The notes under the pieces were generated by a model that saw nothing but the letters and a program-made list of their open reading frames with translations, did no database searches and was not told the DNA's origin. DNA of 64,000 nt from Psococerastis gibbosa (Eukaryota > Arthropoda > Insecta > Psocodea > Psocidae): the NCBI GenBank assembly GCA_963971405.1, contig OZ020491.1:2672910-2736909 (forward strand), written 5' to 3'. A program made the translations under genes and the position numbers. Positions 10,461-21,043 of this stretch are shown in pieces (position 1 is the stretch's first letter; every line of letters begins with the position of its first letter).

Positions 10461-10688
10461 CAGCGGTTTTGAAAGTAGGGGTGCGACCCCCAGCTGGGGT
10501 GTGATGGAGGAATATGGGGGCTCAAACATTTGGTTGAAAAATTTGTGTGTTTAAGACTCATACAGAAATATACTGTTCTTTGTCTTACAGACTAGACTTA
10601 CATGTAACAGAGGTGTGGGATGAACAGTTGAAGCATGTCGAGGGGGAGGGGGAGGGGGGTATTGAAATAATGAGTTTGAGAACTACTG
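10461..10688. mobile_element. hAT-like MITE with 8-bp duplication
   Basis: The left end CAGCGGTTTTGAAAGT and the right end, inverted, CAGTAGTTCTCAAACTC match the hAT terminal pattern CAGnGGTTCTCAAA. Flanks are ATGTACAT and ATGCACAT (7 of 8 identical). The 228-bp interior has an AGGGGG-rich block and no coding. Confidence 0.7.
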
Positions 10689-10689
10689 A

Positions 10690-11055
10690 TGCACATATAT
10701 TGTAATATCAAATCAAATCATTTTTTTCCATTCTTCAAGACCATACAGGTTTAATTTACATAAAATGTATCACTAAATTCAAAATTAAATTAAATTCAAA
10801 ATTTATGGGGAATTAACCTACCCAACTGTGTTCCCACGGGCTAGTAATACTAACTAATAATAACTAATTCATGTATTTTACAAGAATTTGGCTATTTTGT
10901 ACTTCTATAGGCCCGAGAACCGTCACTGTGCGGGGTAGGCCTACCCACTACATGACGGAATGCCAAAATGTGCAAAAACTAGCAGGTGTGATAGGGATTG
11001 GCAAAGTTATATCTATGGTGAGGCAAAGATAAGCCTTAGTTCATGGGCTCACAGA
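10690..11055. other. Nothing recognised
   Basis: AT-rich spacer with no coding frame and no shared repeat detected by eye. Confidence 0.35.
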
Positions 11056-11068
11056 GCTATTATTATTA

Positions 11069-11450
11069 GGTGCCCATTCCATTGACCGGCTAGGGCTATT
11101 TCCAAAACGGTGACGTGGTAGCAGACACTCAAGACTTAGGTGGCGTTTCCACCGACCTCGCATTGCAGAATTGACGGAAATGTTTATTTTCCTCTATGCC
11201 ATAGTTAAAATTGATCAATGATCATACAATAAAATCACAAACAAACAAACTAAAATTAAAAAATGGCTTCATGGGATAAGTTAATTACAAACATTTTAAT
11301 AGATTTCTATAAAAAGAAAAACAAACATTTCCGTCAATGTCACTTGCAATCTGCAATGCGAGGTCGGTGGAGACGCTACCTAAGTCTTGAGTGTCTGCTA
11401 CCACGTCACCGTTTTGGAAATAGCCCTAGCCGGTCAATGGAATGGGCGCC
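11069..11450 (+). mobile_element. PIF/Harbinger-like MITE with ORF remnant, copy 1
   Basis: Long inverted arms of about 120 bp (GGTGCCCATTCCATTGACCG on the left and its inverse CGGTCAATGGAATGGGCGCC on the right) flank a 150-bp core. The core contains an ATG frame at 11263 encoding MASWDKLITNILIDFYKKK, which continues into the right arm. Two other copies (21.0 and 24.8 kb) preserve this frame. The flanks are TTA repeats on both sides, compatible with a 3-bp TWA duplication. An internally deleted copy retaining the start of an accessory MADF/Myb-like ORF would explain it; that assignment is inference. Confidence 0.65.
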
Positions 11451-11462
11451 TTATTATTATTT

Positions 11463-11760
11463 TTTAATGCCTTTCTATGGAACCAGGCCTACTTATACTG
11501 GCCCACAGCCGACAGGTCCCTTTTCCAATGCCAACGACCTTTTGGATTTCGGACAATATTTGTATTGTTTCCGTATGATTTTTTGGCCATTGGCAAACTG
11601 GTATACGTTATCAATGTCAACCTACACCGGCTACAAGCGATAATGGACAAGCTGAGACAAGCTTACCATTGACGCAATGAAACAGGCGAAAGCATGACTT
11701 AACCAAGTACAGACACGAGTCCAAGTATGAGACACAGCTTCTAAGGAAAGATGTAACTAG
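11463..11760 (+). repeat. R2 dispersed repeat, copy 1
   Basis: Shared blocks include GGAACCAGGCCTACTTATAC, CCAATGCCAACGACC, CAACCTACACCGGCTACAAG and CAAGCTGAGACAAGCTTACC, ending GCATGACTTAACCAAGTAC. The same series occurs in copies near 20.5, 21.7, 33.8, 34.1-34.6 and 41.7 kb. There is no recognisable promoter, TIR or protein. It abuts the PIF-like MITE. Confidence 0.65.
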
Positions 11761-11764
11761 AGGG

Positions 11765-12860
11765 ACACATCGTGAAACCTCAAAAATAGGCGGACATTGT
11801 TAGGGTAAGTCAAAATTAAAGGCAACCAATACCAAAACTGACGGGTTTCAATTTAAAAGTGAAATGATTCGATCTGACGGCATTTTCTGGAACGATATGA
11901 AAAAGAAGAAGGCTGAATCCGTGAAGCATTCTCTACAGTAGTAGGAGTCATCTATAATTTTGATGCGTGGTTTTTAAGTGCGACTTCGGTGGCAAGGTGG
12001 TGGCGTGCTTGTACCTGCGCGAGTTTCTACACACCTTGCGGTCGGGTCGGTCTTGCCTTGCCTTGCGAACTCGCAATTCGACACAAGTACTTATTAGTTG
12101 ACTTAGAGAGGTTAATTGGACACATTCATTAAGATGTTTGTACGCGATTTAACCTTTTTTATAAAAATAAAAAAATTAGTAGCTAAGTAGGACTCTTCTT
12201 CCGTATAGAGAGGCTCACAGACCCATTTTTCTTGTAGATCTGAAACTAATGACGTCGCTAAGGCATCATCGGGCGGCAGTGTAACTGACAACAGTTAAAA
12301 CTACCCTTACTGTTTGATGAAACCTTGGGGGGTGGGGGCCGGGGCCTACAGCACCCTGCTCGTTATTTAAGGCTTACAATAAGCCTTTCTCATGGAATGG
12401 ATTAGAAAGGTTTCAACCCTTTGCCCCTTACTTATCCCGTTCCTATACAATGGAGCAAATCACTCGGATTCTATTCCAGAATTTGCTTTTGCTGACTATA
12501 GAATTTGTTGAGTGTTATTGTTGTTTATCTATTGTTTTCAATGGCGCTCAAAGATTCAATATTGTACCCATAGAAATATATTAACTGGAACGGCGGAGCC
12601 ATAATATCCCTTACGGGGCACCCGTTAACCATAAGTCAACTATCAGAGATAAGTACCAACGTAAAAAATATCGAAGTCATACAAATTGCAGCAAAGCAGA
12701 ACGGATACCTGGACCCGGTCAAAACTCTGTACTTAGCTTGTGCAGGCTATTTATCCAGAGAAATTGCGTACTTATCTTGTGCAGGCTACACTAGCCGCCA
12801 TATACCAAATAAAGTCGGTTTGTATGGCTATCCTTGCACGGTTTTGGTCTACTAAATGGT
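11765..12860. other. No recognisable gene
   Basis: Mostly unique AT-rich sequence. A short direct repeat of GTACTTA(G/T)CTTGTGCAGGCTA lies at about 12730-12750 and 12769-12789. A G-rich block at 12328-12345 is too short to classify. Confidence 0.35.
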
Positions 12861-12865
12861 GCGTC

Positions 12866-12899
12866 CTGTTCCATTTGGCGTTAGCGCCAAATAGAACAG
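12866..12899. repeat. Near-perfect hairpin
   Basis: Arms CTGTTCCATTTGGCG and CGCCAAATAGAACAG with a 4-base loop and one mismatch. The function is unknown; there is no T run to suggest a terminator. Confidence 0.6.
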
Positions 12900-13277
12900 T
12901 GCGCGTCATTTGGCTTGGCGCGAGTCCGTTTGGAGCCCTCGTGAATGCCCAACTTAAGATGTGACCTGGTCGCAGTGCCGCATCACCAACTAGGCACACT
13001 AGGCTAGAGGGCCCACAATTTTTAAAAAAATATATTTTATGATGTAATTTTTCAAAACTTCATAGTACCTTGAAAAATGTGCTTTTCATAACATTGTAAA
13101 ACTCCAATTCGGAAAGTTGTCCCGCCAAAAATATATCTATATACTAAAAATTTACTATAACTAAAAATATAATGTATTTTGTATTTACATGTAGTATTAG
13201 TAGTTATATTGCAATGATGGTCCCCTTACTTGGCAAGACTAAATAGACATGGATCGCATAGTTGGGGGGAGGGGGGG

Positions 13278-13453
13278 CAAGGCTGTAGCCAAGGGGGGGG
13301 GGGTTCAAACCCCCCCCCCCCAGTAATGATATGGCTTGATACTAGATAGAATCGGATTTTGAGAGAAAAAATAAAAAAACACTATGTAATATCCAATGAA
13401 ATTTCTGTAACCACCCCCCCCCCAGGAAAAAAATAATCCTGGCTACGGCCTTG
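13278..13453. mobile_element. CAAGGCCGTAGCCA MITE, copy 1
   Basis: TIRs CAAGGCTGTAGCCAAGG and (inverted) CAAGGCCGTAGCCAGG enclose 176 bp with G or C runs just inside both ends and an AT-rich core (CTAGATAGAATCGGATTTTGAG). Copies occur at 57118-57283, nested in R1, and 59165-59300. The target is obscured by poly(G) on both sides. Confidence 0.7.
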
Positions 13454-13498
13454 GGGGGGGGGGGGTTCCCTAGGGGCCTAGAGAAGGTTAATCCGGCC

Positions 13499-13691
13499 AG
13501 TCGCGCTTTGCCAACGCCTTTTCCATTGTAGCCATATGGCTAGCAGAAGATTTCTTGCCATTTTCTCGACGATTTGGCGTGAAGCCGACATGCCCCGTAC
13601 ACGCGTCAACGTCTCAAAACCTTCGGAAGGGACAAGAAATCTTCTGCTAGCCCTATGGCTACAATGGAAAAGACGTCGGCAAATCGGGACT
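13499..13691. repeat. Long inverted repeat (about 59-bp arms)
   Basis: Left arm 13499-13557 and right arm 13633-13691 are near-perfect inverse copies; matching blocks include CCATTGTAGCCATATGGCTA and GCAGAAGATTTCTTG. The loop is about 75 bp. It could be a foldback transposon or a hairpin RNA source. No second copy was seen in the window. Confidence 0.7.
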
Positions 13692-13699
13692 AGTAAAAT

Positions 13700-14610
13700 T
13701 ACCCGTGTGTACCGGGTCTAAATAAGATGTGTTCATTAAACATCCTATTATTAATGAATTTTGAACAATATTTGAATTTTCGCGCCAAATCCAAATGTTT
13801 TCGAGATTCGGTGTTGCAGGTTATTATATTTTCTAAATTTTTGTGAGGTTGACCTTCAAGACATCGAGGCCACTCTTCATATGTACTGCCATTTCCATCA
13901 CTCCGCCATCATTTTACAGAGTTCCACAGTTGACCTCCATTTATTTTTAAATGACTAATAATCGTGCATGTAACTGCGAACTGGAAATTCCGAGTTGAAA
14001 TGAAAACATCATAACGCTGTGGTCAGCCAATGAGGTTTAATTAAAGAGAGTGCCAGTGGGCGTGTATTATTCTGCATGTAAAACACGCCGACTCATGCTA
14101 ACTAATGATGCTAAAATACTCACGAAATTACATCAAAGATGTATTGAAAATACAACTGATAAGTGGGTACCACACGGGAACATATTAGTCCTCGATCATT
14201 CGTGCCCGTATCTGTAACCTTTCAGTAACTTCCTCAGTAATCCATATAAGAGTTTCTCCAGTAACATACTAATTAAAATAATAAAAACGCCCTTGCATCT
14301 ATATTCCACTAATTATATAATTGCAAAAGGCTTTCACATCTGGAGTTGCGTGACGAAGAAGTAGAATCTAGGATGATAGGCCTGGGGCGTTCTGAAAGCG
14401 TAGTTTCAACTTTTCGTCAACATCTAGAATAGAATAGAATAGAAAAACCGTATATTTCTCAACAAAATGAACATGTGAACGTGAAATAACCTGTGCCTCC
14501 TCAAGCCGAAGCGTGGGAGGGTGGCACTTCATACCTAATATAAATTTTAACTTATATAACTAATATTTAAAAATATTAATAAATATTGACATGGAAAAAA
14601 AAAGCGGACA
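13700..14610. other. Nothing recognised
   Basis: Unique-looking AT-rich DNA. A short AGAAT repeat at about 14427-14443 is the only visible structure. Confidence 0.35.
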
Positions 14611-14617
14611 ACATGTT

Positions 14618-14820
14618 CAGTGGAACTGCGTAGACTTCTAAGATTGTATCTCGCAATTATAGTTGCTGCTGATCCTCCGAGATGCAATCTTAAAAGTCTA
14701 CGCAGTTCCACTGAAGATTCCGACCTGAGATGTTGACAAAACGTTTGTAAGTATCGACAATCAGCCCGGATTCTACTGGTTGTTCATTCCACTCCGGCCG
14801 TGAAAGCTTTTGCAGTTACT
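14618..14820 (+). repeat. R5 copy with internal foldback
   Basis: CAGTGGAACTGCGTAGACTT (14619-14638) pairs with AAGTCTACGCAGTTCCACTG (14692-14711), and the stem extends through CTAAGATTG/CAATCTTA. It continues as the R5 body (GATGTTGACAAAACGTTTG, GGATTCTACTGGTTG) and ends CCGGCCGTGAAAGCTTTTGC plus AGTTAC, the inverse of the R5 left end at position 23. Confidence 0.6.
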
Positions 14821-14822
14821 TA

Positions 14823-14997
14823 GGCTTCTAACCTGTAAAGCCTTTCTTACACTTAACTATAGACTCGGCTAGGGGCAGTTTGCTTTACATGCACTCCGAA
14901 GCATGGCCAGAAAATTTAGTAAGTGTGGGACTCGAACCAACAACCTTTCGGGTGAAAGTTAAGGTCCGTACCAGCAGTTTACATGCTCCGACATGTC
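14823..14997 (-). mobile_element. tRNA-derived SINE, copy 1
   Basis: The minus strand has a perfect pol III B box, GGTTCGAGTCC (14928-14938), inside GTTGGTTCGAGTCCCACAC, with an A-box-like stretch upstream. It is followed by CATGCTTCGGAGTGCATGTAA, shared with copies at 19.8 and 22.1 kb. The 3' end is near TCTAAC. Confidence 0.65.
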
Positions 14998-15026
14998 AAA
15001 TCTCCTAAAGGTAGTGTAAGTATACC

Positions 15027-15232
15027 CTTGGGCGTAGCCAGATATGTGCAGTTCCCCCCCCCCTAAAAATTTGACTAGCTACCACTAATTATCTTATGTT
15101 TTCTTTGATGAATTTACACAGTTTAAAAAAAGTGCGGGAAATTTAAACTAGACGTAATACGATTTTAATGTTTAACCCGCGAAAACCAATGGGTTTAATG
15201 GGGCTGGATCCAATTCTAGCTACGCTCATGAC
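15027..15232. mobile_element. GGGCGTAGCCAGA MITE, copy 1
   Basis: GGGCGTAGCCAGA at the left and an imperfect inverse (TCTAGCTACGCTC) at the right flank a C run and an AT-rich core containing TTAACCCGCGAAAACC and GGCTGGATCCAATTCTAGC. The inverse of the core recurs at 46.91-47.08 kb. Confidence 0.5.
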
Positions 15233-15234
15233 CT

Positions 15235-15635
15235 TGGGCTTTTAGCCAGAAATTGTATAACAGCAAATTCTGCTTTCCCCCTCTTAAATACACATACGGT
15301 ATTATGCATAAAAGGCTGTGGAAATATTATCGTATTACTATTTCGTAATTATCCCTTCACTATGGCCCGAAGTCATTCAATCTCTCAATTCGTTGAAAAG
15401 GACTCGTATCATCGCCTCTGTACAATACTGCACTCTAGCTCTCTAGGGTGGTTTTTGTGCAGAATGCGCAGCATCCCACTTCAAAGGCTTATACCGGTCT
15501 CTATAGCAAGGGTGAAAGTATACCAGACAAAAAAAAACATAGCCTAGTACCTCCAGTGAAGCACCCTTGATGTACAAATAAACATAGACATTAATTATTG
15601 CAGTATTCTAGTGCAAAATTACTTCTTAAGTGAAA
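15235..15635. other. Nothing recognised
   Basis: Contains a short unconvincing frame at 15362-15547 with no motif, and no shared repeat. Confidence 0.3.
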
Positions 15636-15639
15636 ATTC

Positions 15640-15790
15640 TTCTTCTACCTCTTTTGGCTCTACAGCCCTTGGTGAGTTTTCGCCTGCTCGATAACACTCC
15701 TCCAATCTCGGTTTTGTACAACGCTCCACCATCTACGGACTCCCAACTCGCGAAGGTCAGTTTCCAACTCATGATATACTTCTGTTAACC
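15640..15790 (-). pseudogene. LINE 3'-end fragment, GAA-tail family, copy 1
   Basis: On the minus strand it reads as the ELETDLRELGVRRWWSVV...DDWR-like tail described for 36.2-36.5 kb, followed by AGAGCCAAAAGAGGTAGAAG as the 3' tail. Related copies are at 23.6 (minus), 36.2 and 50.85 kb (plus). Confidence 0.6.
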
Positions 15791-15799
15791 ACAAGATTG

Positions 15800-16230
15800 G
15801 AACCCTTGATTGAAAATACTGTCATAGTACACTGACTTGTAGTAAAAAGCAAGAAACCTTTCAAAATTGAACGATGTATCATCGCGGGTTACCTTTCTAT
15901 TGGTAATATACCAAATAAATTAAAATTAATCCTCAAAAGCCCCATAGCTCCAGTTATTTACTCAATACCGATTAAAATTATTAATTTGCATTGCCCGCAA
16001 CAATGTAAAACCGTATACATCTTCCATTACTTTCACATTATTGATATTCATTGTATGTTCCCTTTATCGACATATCCATGTAATGGCTTCATTTAGCCGT
16101 ATTTATTGCATTGTTCTACGTAATTAGAATTGGTCCCCGATGGCCGATGGTCAGCTGGCTCTAACGTTTACCAATAATGGCAAGGGCCAATGTTTGAAAG
16201 GGTCTAGAAAGGGTTGCGTTGGATTAAAGT
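15800..16230. other. Nothing recognised
   Basis: AT-rich sequence with no coding frame or repeat identified. Confidence 0.3.
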
Positions 16231-16239
16231 CCGTTAATG

Positions 16240-16985
16240 CGTCTGAAAAGGTAAAGGTTCTTCTACTACCGTGAAAACGTGATATCCCAGCTCACTGGCC
16301 ACGGGAATTTCAGGCATCACCTCGCTCGGATTGGTGTTCAAGTGGACAATCTGTGCCGATATTGTGCGACGGAGGCCGAAAGTGGATGGCACATTCTCGC
16401 TGAGTGCAGTGGCGGACGCAACGACCGGCACTGCGGGCAATTGCCCCCCCCCCCCCTCCTTTGCACAGCAGTTATATTCTTTACCTCTAAAAGTGTTACT
16501 GCACTCAAAATGCGCAAAACTCACTATTTCTGCCCTATTTTTCAAAACATTTCTCCCAGGGCAGACCCCCGGACCCCCCTTGTCCACAATTATATTGATT
16601 CTTTGTACTATATAAGCTTTATTGCTCTCAAAATGCGTAAAACCCCAATATTTCAACCCTCTGGCTCCTGAGCAACTTTTATGAAAGTGGGTGGGGAGGT
16701 GCCAAATTATACACCTTTGAAAACCTATCGTTACGCCACTGAAAAGTTTCTCCCCCTTTTATGAGGTCTGGGACGGCCTCTGGCTGAGTGCCATTTGATC
16801 TGGCGCCCATGACTCGAACATCTAGGGTGCGCTGTTGCTACTGACGGCTGGGCTCCGGTAGTCCAACCTGTGGCCATGGCGAGATTCGCTGAAGCAGTGG
16901 GGCTCGACTAGAGCGACTGGGGGACCTATGGGCCCAAATTGTGGCCTGGGTCCCGACTACAAAATACTACTACTACTACTACTAA
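16240..16985 (+). pseudogene. LINE C-terminus split by a hAT-like MITE
   Basis: The frame reads LTGHGNFRHHLARIG, then CRYCATEAESGWHILAEC. This is the C-x2-C-x8-H-x4-C zinc-binding motif found after RNase H or at the RT tail of many LINEs. At GCTGAGTG it is interrupted by the 376-bp element at 16407-16782. After the second GCTGAGTG the same frame resumes (CHLIWRPMTRTSRVRCCY, stop). The 3' end is a TAC/ACT repeat (16966-16984), a microsatellite tail. No RT core is present. Confidence 0.7.
16407..16782. mobile_element. hAT-like MITE inside a LINE, perfect 8-bp duplication
   Basis: GCTGAGTG is present at 16399-16406 and 16783-16790. The left end is CAGTGGCGGACGCAACG; the right end, inverted, is CAGAGGCCGTCCCAG. 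A second inverse end (CGTTACGCCACTG) lies at 16729-16741, so the right side may be compound. The interior shares CAAAATGCGTAAAACCCCA and the CTCCCAGGG...CCCCC block with the element at 32161. A 14-base C run is inside the left end. Confidence 0.7.
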
Positions 16986-17008
16986 TGTGAAAATTGGCTC
17001 GATTCAAA

Positions 17009-17852
17009 AGAACCGGTCCGAATTTACTCGAACATGCTTTCCAATTTATCAAAATTAGTAGATAGAGAAAATGAGTAATTTCATAGTAAATAATTTTCCT
17101 ATGGTTAAATTTCCGATATCTCGGGAGGGGGGTTGTCCATCTAACGTTACTGGAGGTGAGGTAAATTCTAGATAGGTCAGACCATCACATTACCACACAG
17201 CAATAATGGCAGAGCACGCCTTGCATTTAAGCGTGAATTTTCTATAATATAAAAAAAAAAATATTTTTTTGCACAAAACCAAATAGTTTTTTGGGAAAGT
17301 AACCTGTCTGGTTTCGTTACTCAGTTTAACACCTATAACATGCCTGAAGGTAGAAATCATCGATAGAAAGGTTTCGCAAAAAAATTATTTATTAGTCATT
17401 TTTCATTCAAATTTAGTTATTTTTATTTTTTTACCCCCAGAAGCAAACTATCAAGGGGCAAGCGATGCCCCGCATTTTGTCAACATTAAATGACGACTAC
17501 AATATATGTGAATTTAAAAGAAATCGTTGGAGCTGTTTTTGAGAAATAATTTTTTAGTCGTTTTTTTGGAGTTTTCTGAGTATAAAACCCGCGAATTGAG
17601 TTAGCCCAAAATAAAAGTAACGTTCCCGAGGTATGATTTTTGTGAACCTACTTGCCGAATTTTATCACAATCGACCGAAGAGTTTGCCCGGAAATAGATG
17701 AACAGACGGACAGAGCGATAGGGAGACATTTCGTAAAAACCACTTTTTTGGGTTCCTGGGACCTCAAAACCTGTAATTCCGTTGAAATCTCGGAATCGAA
17801 AATTTGGACCGTCACGAAGCTTTCCGTAAACTACGTATAAATTGGAAAGCAA
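17009..17852 (+). mobile_element. R1 element, copy A
   Basis: Full-length R1 (about 0.84 kb). It starts AGAACCGGTCC, then a GAATTTACTC block, then GCTTTCCAATTTAT, and ends with ATAAATTGGAAAGC, the exact inverse of the 14-base block. Internal landmarks: a G run at about 17126, the TGACGTCACTGG-like block, ATCGATAGAAAGGTTTCGCA, and ACAGACGGACAG. Confidence 0.85.
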
Positions 17853-17854
17853 AA

Positions 17855-18460
17855 AGGTTCCAGATCCCTCTAGAACACGCTGTATAGAAGAGAGATATTG
17901 TCAAAATTTCGTTCAGCAAAACTTTTCGCGATTTCTGATCTTGGCTAATAGGTTAAAATTGGGGAAATTTGGCTTGGTAGTGACGCACAGGAGCAGAAAC
18001 CGGAATTCAGTAAATCCAGCAGTAATCGTCCCACGTACATGGGGGGGGGGGAGGTCGAGTTATACGCGTAAGGGTAGAAGGGGGCTATCGGGGGAGAGTG
18101 GCAACCGCGTATTTGAGAAGTCCGCGTTCGGGGAAGGGGGGCCTATTGGTGCGCATATGGGTGGGTCAGGGGAGGGGGGAGGTAGGGGGCCATTTGAGAA
18201 GTCCACGTCGCCGCTATCAGCAATAAAACATGGACGTGCGTCACGTGACCGCCCTAACACGATTACCCACTCGCATGTACACTCACTCTACCGTACGCAT
18301 TACAAATGGCGCCCAATTAAGTCCCCGGCTAACTAGCGTTAACTAACTCTCCTAAACATTAACCAACTTCGGCAGGCCCGTTTATACTTTGACATGTGAA
18401 TTGAAGTGGGGTAATCGGTTCTACATTAACGTCAGAAATGGGCCGGATGGTAGAGGATTA
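17855..18460. other. G-rich spacer, no gene
   Basis: A 164-codon frame starting in the R1 end is low complexity and glycine-rich. TTTGAGAAGTCC(G/A)CGT occurs twice (about 18112 and 18193). Long G runs fall at 18042-18055 and nearby. Confidence 0.35.
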
Positions 18461-18470
18461 GACTTTTTTT

Positions 18471-18787
18471 TCTTCTTCTTATTCGGCAGGTACTCCCCTG
18501 CGCCGAAGGAATATATTTATAATTTAACAATTGTACCCTTATAATAGAAATAACCTGTGGGCCCCCAAGTTAATCAACTTGTCGGGGGCTCGCACAGTAA
18601 ACGCTGTAGATGATGCAACATGTTTTCTATTTCACGTCTGTGTTAGCAAAAAACTTAGTTTTAACTATGAATTTTTCTTTTCTTCTTCTTCGGCCGGTAC
18701 TCCCCTGCGCCGAAGGAATATATTTATAAATTAACAATTATACCCTTATAATACAAATAACCTGTGGGCCCCCAAGTTAATCAACTA
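18471..18787 (+). repeat. Tandem duplication, about 207-bp period
   Basis: TACTCCCCTGCGCCGAAGGA, followed by ATATATTTATAA and CCTGTGGGCCCCCAAGTTAA, occurs at about 18490-18580 and again at 18698-18787, each preceded by a TTCTTCTTC run. The copies differ at few positions, suggesting a recent local duplication or two adjacent retroposed copies. Confidence 0.75.
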
Positions 18788-18939
18788 ATAATCATAATAA
18801 TAATCATAATAATAATAATAAAGTCTTTATTTTAAAAAAAATATGTAGATACAGCGAGATTAGTGCCTATGGCCCTCTCTTACACCTAATTGTGAAGTTC
18901 GAAGGTTCGAAGCTCACAAATAACCGGTCTGGTCTGGGC

Positions 18940-19110
18940 CGTTCTTCTTCATCAATACCTCTTCTATCGAAGATTGGCCATCATCATAGCAATTTTATTC
19001 ATAACGTCCACGCTATGGAATTGTAATGCAGTGGCTTCCCGTTCCGTTCTGCATCCTTATGCCGTTGACTCTTCATTGAGTTCCTCTGCATTTGGGGCCA
19101 GTTTCCCAGG
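18940..19110 (-). repeat. L repeat, copy 2
   Basis: TCTATCGAAGATTGGCCATC, then GGAATTGTAATGCAGTGG and CATCCTTATGCCGTTGACTC, matches the 26.42-26.69 kb copy in order. The left edge is a CTTCTTC run, so the minus-strand 3' tail is GAA-rich. Confidence 0.6.
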
Positions 19111-19439
19111 CAAAGGGGGGCCGTGCACATAAAGGACAGTGTTTTTCGCTTATCCCGGCTCTAACTAGGTCTACTATCTGTTCAATCCGTCCATCTTCAC
19201 CACGAGGAGATACAGATCTACTTTGGAGAGGGTAAGTTTTAATACCGTATTTAAATGGTCTCAATTAGAGTTCTATAAAGGAAAGATGAGACATTCAAAC
19301 GAGCCAAAAATATTTTTTTTTCTTGGGGCCACCTGCTACGTATTTACAAAGGCTGGCCTTAGGGGATGTGGCGAGTGGCCCCAGAAATTAAAAAATATAT
19401 ATATTTATAGTGGGAAGCGCATGTCCCATCTCTACTTAC

Positions 19440-19722
19440 TTTACATTTTCCGCGCCATTTCCCCATAGAGGGTCGGCGGCAGAGCTGCGGCGTTTCCACA
19501 GTTCTGTCTTGCGCGTCCTCCCTTGTGAGCCCGGTTTCTTGCAGGTCGCTTATAATTTTCGTCTCCAAGGTGAGCTTTGGGCGCCCACGTGCTTGGCGTC
19601 CAGGTACCATCGTCTCTCCCACTCTGCTTATTAGCGCTGATGTCTCTCTCCTCAGCACGTGTCGCCACCAGCTGAGCCTTTTCCCTCTCAGTTTTTGCAC
19701 CACGTCCATCTCTTATATACAA
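19440..19722 (-). pseudogene. LINE RT C-terminal fragment
   Basis: Minus-strand frames encode VQKLRGKRLSWWRHVLRRE, then GRQARGRPKLTLETKIISDL and GLTREDAQDR, a W.GHVLRR/GRP.LT tail seen in RTE-like LINEs. The 3' part shifts frame (two overlapping frames). No catalytic core. Confidence 0.65.
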
Positions 19723-19762
19723 CTCTACTTTAAATAATTCCCCGTGTTAATTATTCTTGGTC

Positions 19763-19935
19763 AGGACATGGAATAGTGGTACGGACTCCGACTTTCACCC
19801 GATGGTGCTTGGTTAGAGTCCCATGCTTGCTACATGTCCTGGCCATGCTTCGGAAGACTTGTAAACCAGGTGGTTTCGGGTATTCCTAGTTGAGTGTATA
19901 AGAGAGGGCTTTATGGCCTCACTCTGCAGGGTTGC
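19763..19935 (+). mobile_element. tRNA-derived SINE, copy 2
   Basis: AGTGGTACGGACTCCGACTT, then TTGGTTAGAGTCCCA (the B box with one change, A for C), then CCATGCTTCGGAAGACTTGT and GTGTATAAGAGAGGGC. Collinear with the minus-strand copies at 14.8 and 22.0 kb. Confidence 0.65.
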
Positions 19936-19939
19936 GCTT

Positions 19940-20520
19940 AGTAATGGATCATTATATTTCTCAATATAAGATATATGTGCTATGGTACATGTGTATTTCC
20001 ATTGGTGTTACTTATGAAGATCTGTAATTTTGGAGCAGATCAGTGGATTGGAACTCCTTTGCACCCCGTCTGCTGTGGCGTCCAAAATTAAAACCATAGA
20101 GTTCTTCAAAATCCTGTTGTATCATGCGGGGGCTCATATCTCTGCCAAAATCCGGGGAGATTACCGGCTTTATGTGAGTCCATCATCCATCAGCGTTGGA
20201 CATGGTCTTCCCCGCCCCCCCCCCTCTATTTTTGTCGCATCATTGGCCCCTCTCCTACCCCTCTCTCATCTTGCTCAATCATCATATTATTTTGAAATTC
20301 CCCCTCCCCCCGCACCCGCCTATGTGGTTCGGTCCATGCGGAGATTAGGGGATCAAAACGGATACCGTTCGGCTGTGAAAATGGGATTTTGTTTTTCGTT
20401 TTGCTGATAAAAATATTTTTACATTTCAAATTTCAGTAGAGAATTGTGGGAAGTGTGTACAGTATACGTTTGTATGTGATGGGTTGCTGGAATGGATGTG
20501 GGAAATTTTATGGATTTAGA
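19940..20520. other. Nothing recognised; C-rich blocks
   Basis: The 125-codon frame at 20030 is driven by C/T-rich sequence and lacks motifs. Confidence 0.35.
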
Positions 20521-20524
20521 CTCG

Positions 20525-20765
20525 TATCTCTACTTGGTTAAGTCATGCTTCGCCTGTTACATATGGCCACAATGGTAAGCTTGTCTCAGCTTGTCCACTA
20601 TCGCTTGTAGCCGGCGTACGTTGACATCGAGGTCGTATGCCAATTTGACAATGATAGAAACAATAAAAATAATGTCCGAAATACATGGGGTCGTTGGCAT
20701 TGGACAAGGGACCAATGGGTAAGTAGGCCTAGGTGGATAAAAGTCCTTCGGAACATTATTATTAA
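20525..20765 (-). repeat. R2 repeat, copy 2
   Basis: Inverse of the 11.5 kb copy: CTACTTGGTTAAGTCATGCT, GGTAAGCTTGTCTCAGCTTG, CATGGGGTCGTTGGCATTGG. It ends near an ATTATTATTAAT run. Confidence 0.65.
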
Positions 20766-20872
20766 TATTTTAGGGGTGTATAATTTTCACGTAAGAACCA
20801 TTTATGGGTTAATTGTAGGAGTGTGCCGAAAGGCCCAAAATTCGCCCATATGGAAAATGAAGACAATTTTCT

Positions 20873-20945
20873 TTCTTTCTTTCATTTTTGCACTCGAAAA
20901 TATTCCGCAATTAATAATCTTTCTTTCTTTCTTTCTTTTCCTTGT
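20873..20945. repeat. TTTC microsatellite pair
   Basis: Two CTTTCTTTCTTT tracts separated by about 35 bases. A similar tract is at 33210-33227. Confidence 0.7.
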
Positions 20946-21043
20946 CCAGTATCCCCTGGACAAGGAGCATATATTTACAAAACACAATAACTTACATAAT
21001 AATACCATAATATTATAATCATAATATTATAATCAGTTACATA

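Noticed and set aside
16234-16656. 140-codon minus-strand frame
   Set aside because: Runs antisense across a LINE fragment and into the hAT-like MITE; coding content belongs to the other strand.
18060-18260. CpG-rich promoter
   Set aside because: G-rich with a CACGTG site but no transcript evidence or adjacent gene.
17842-18336. 164-codon plus-strand frame
   Set aside because: It starts in the R1 terminal sequence and is glycine/arginine-rich because of G runs; no motif.
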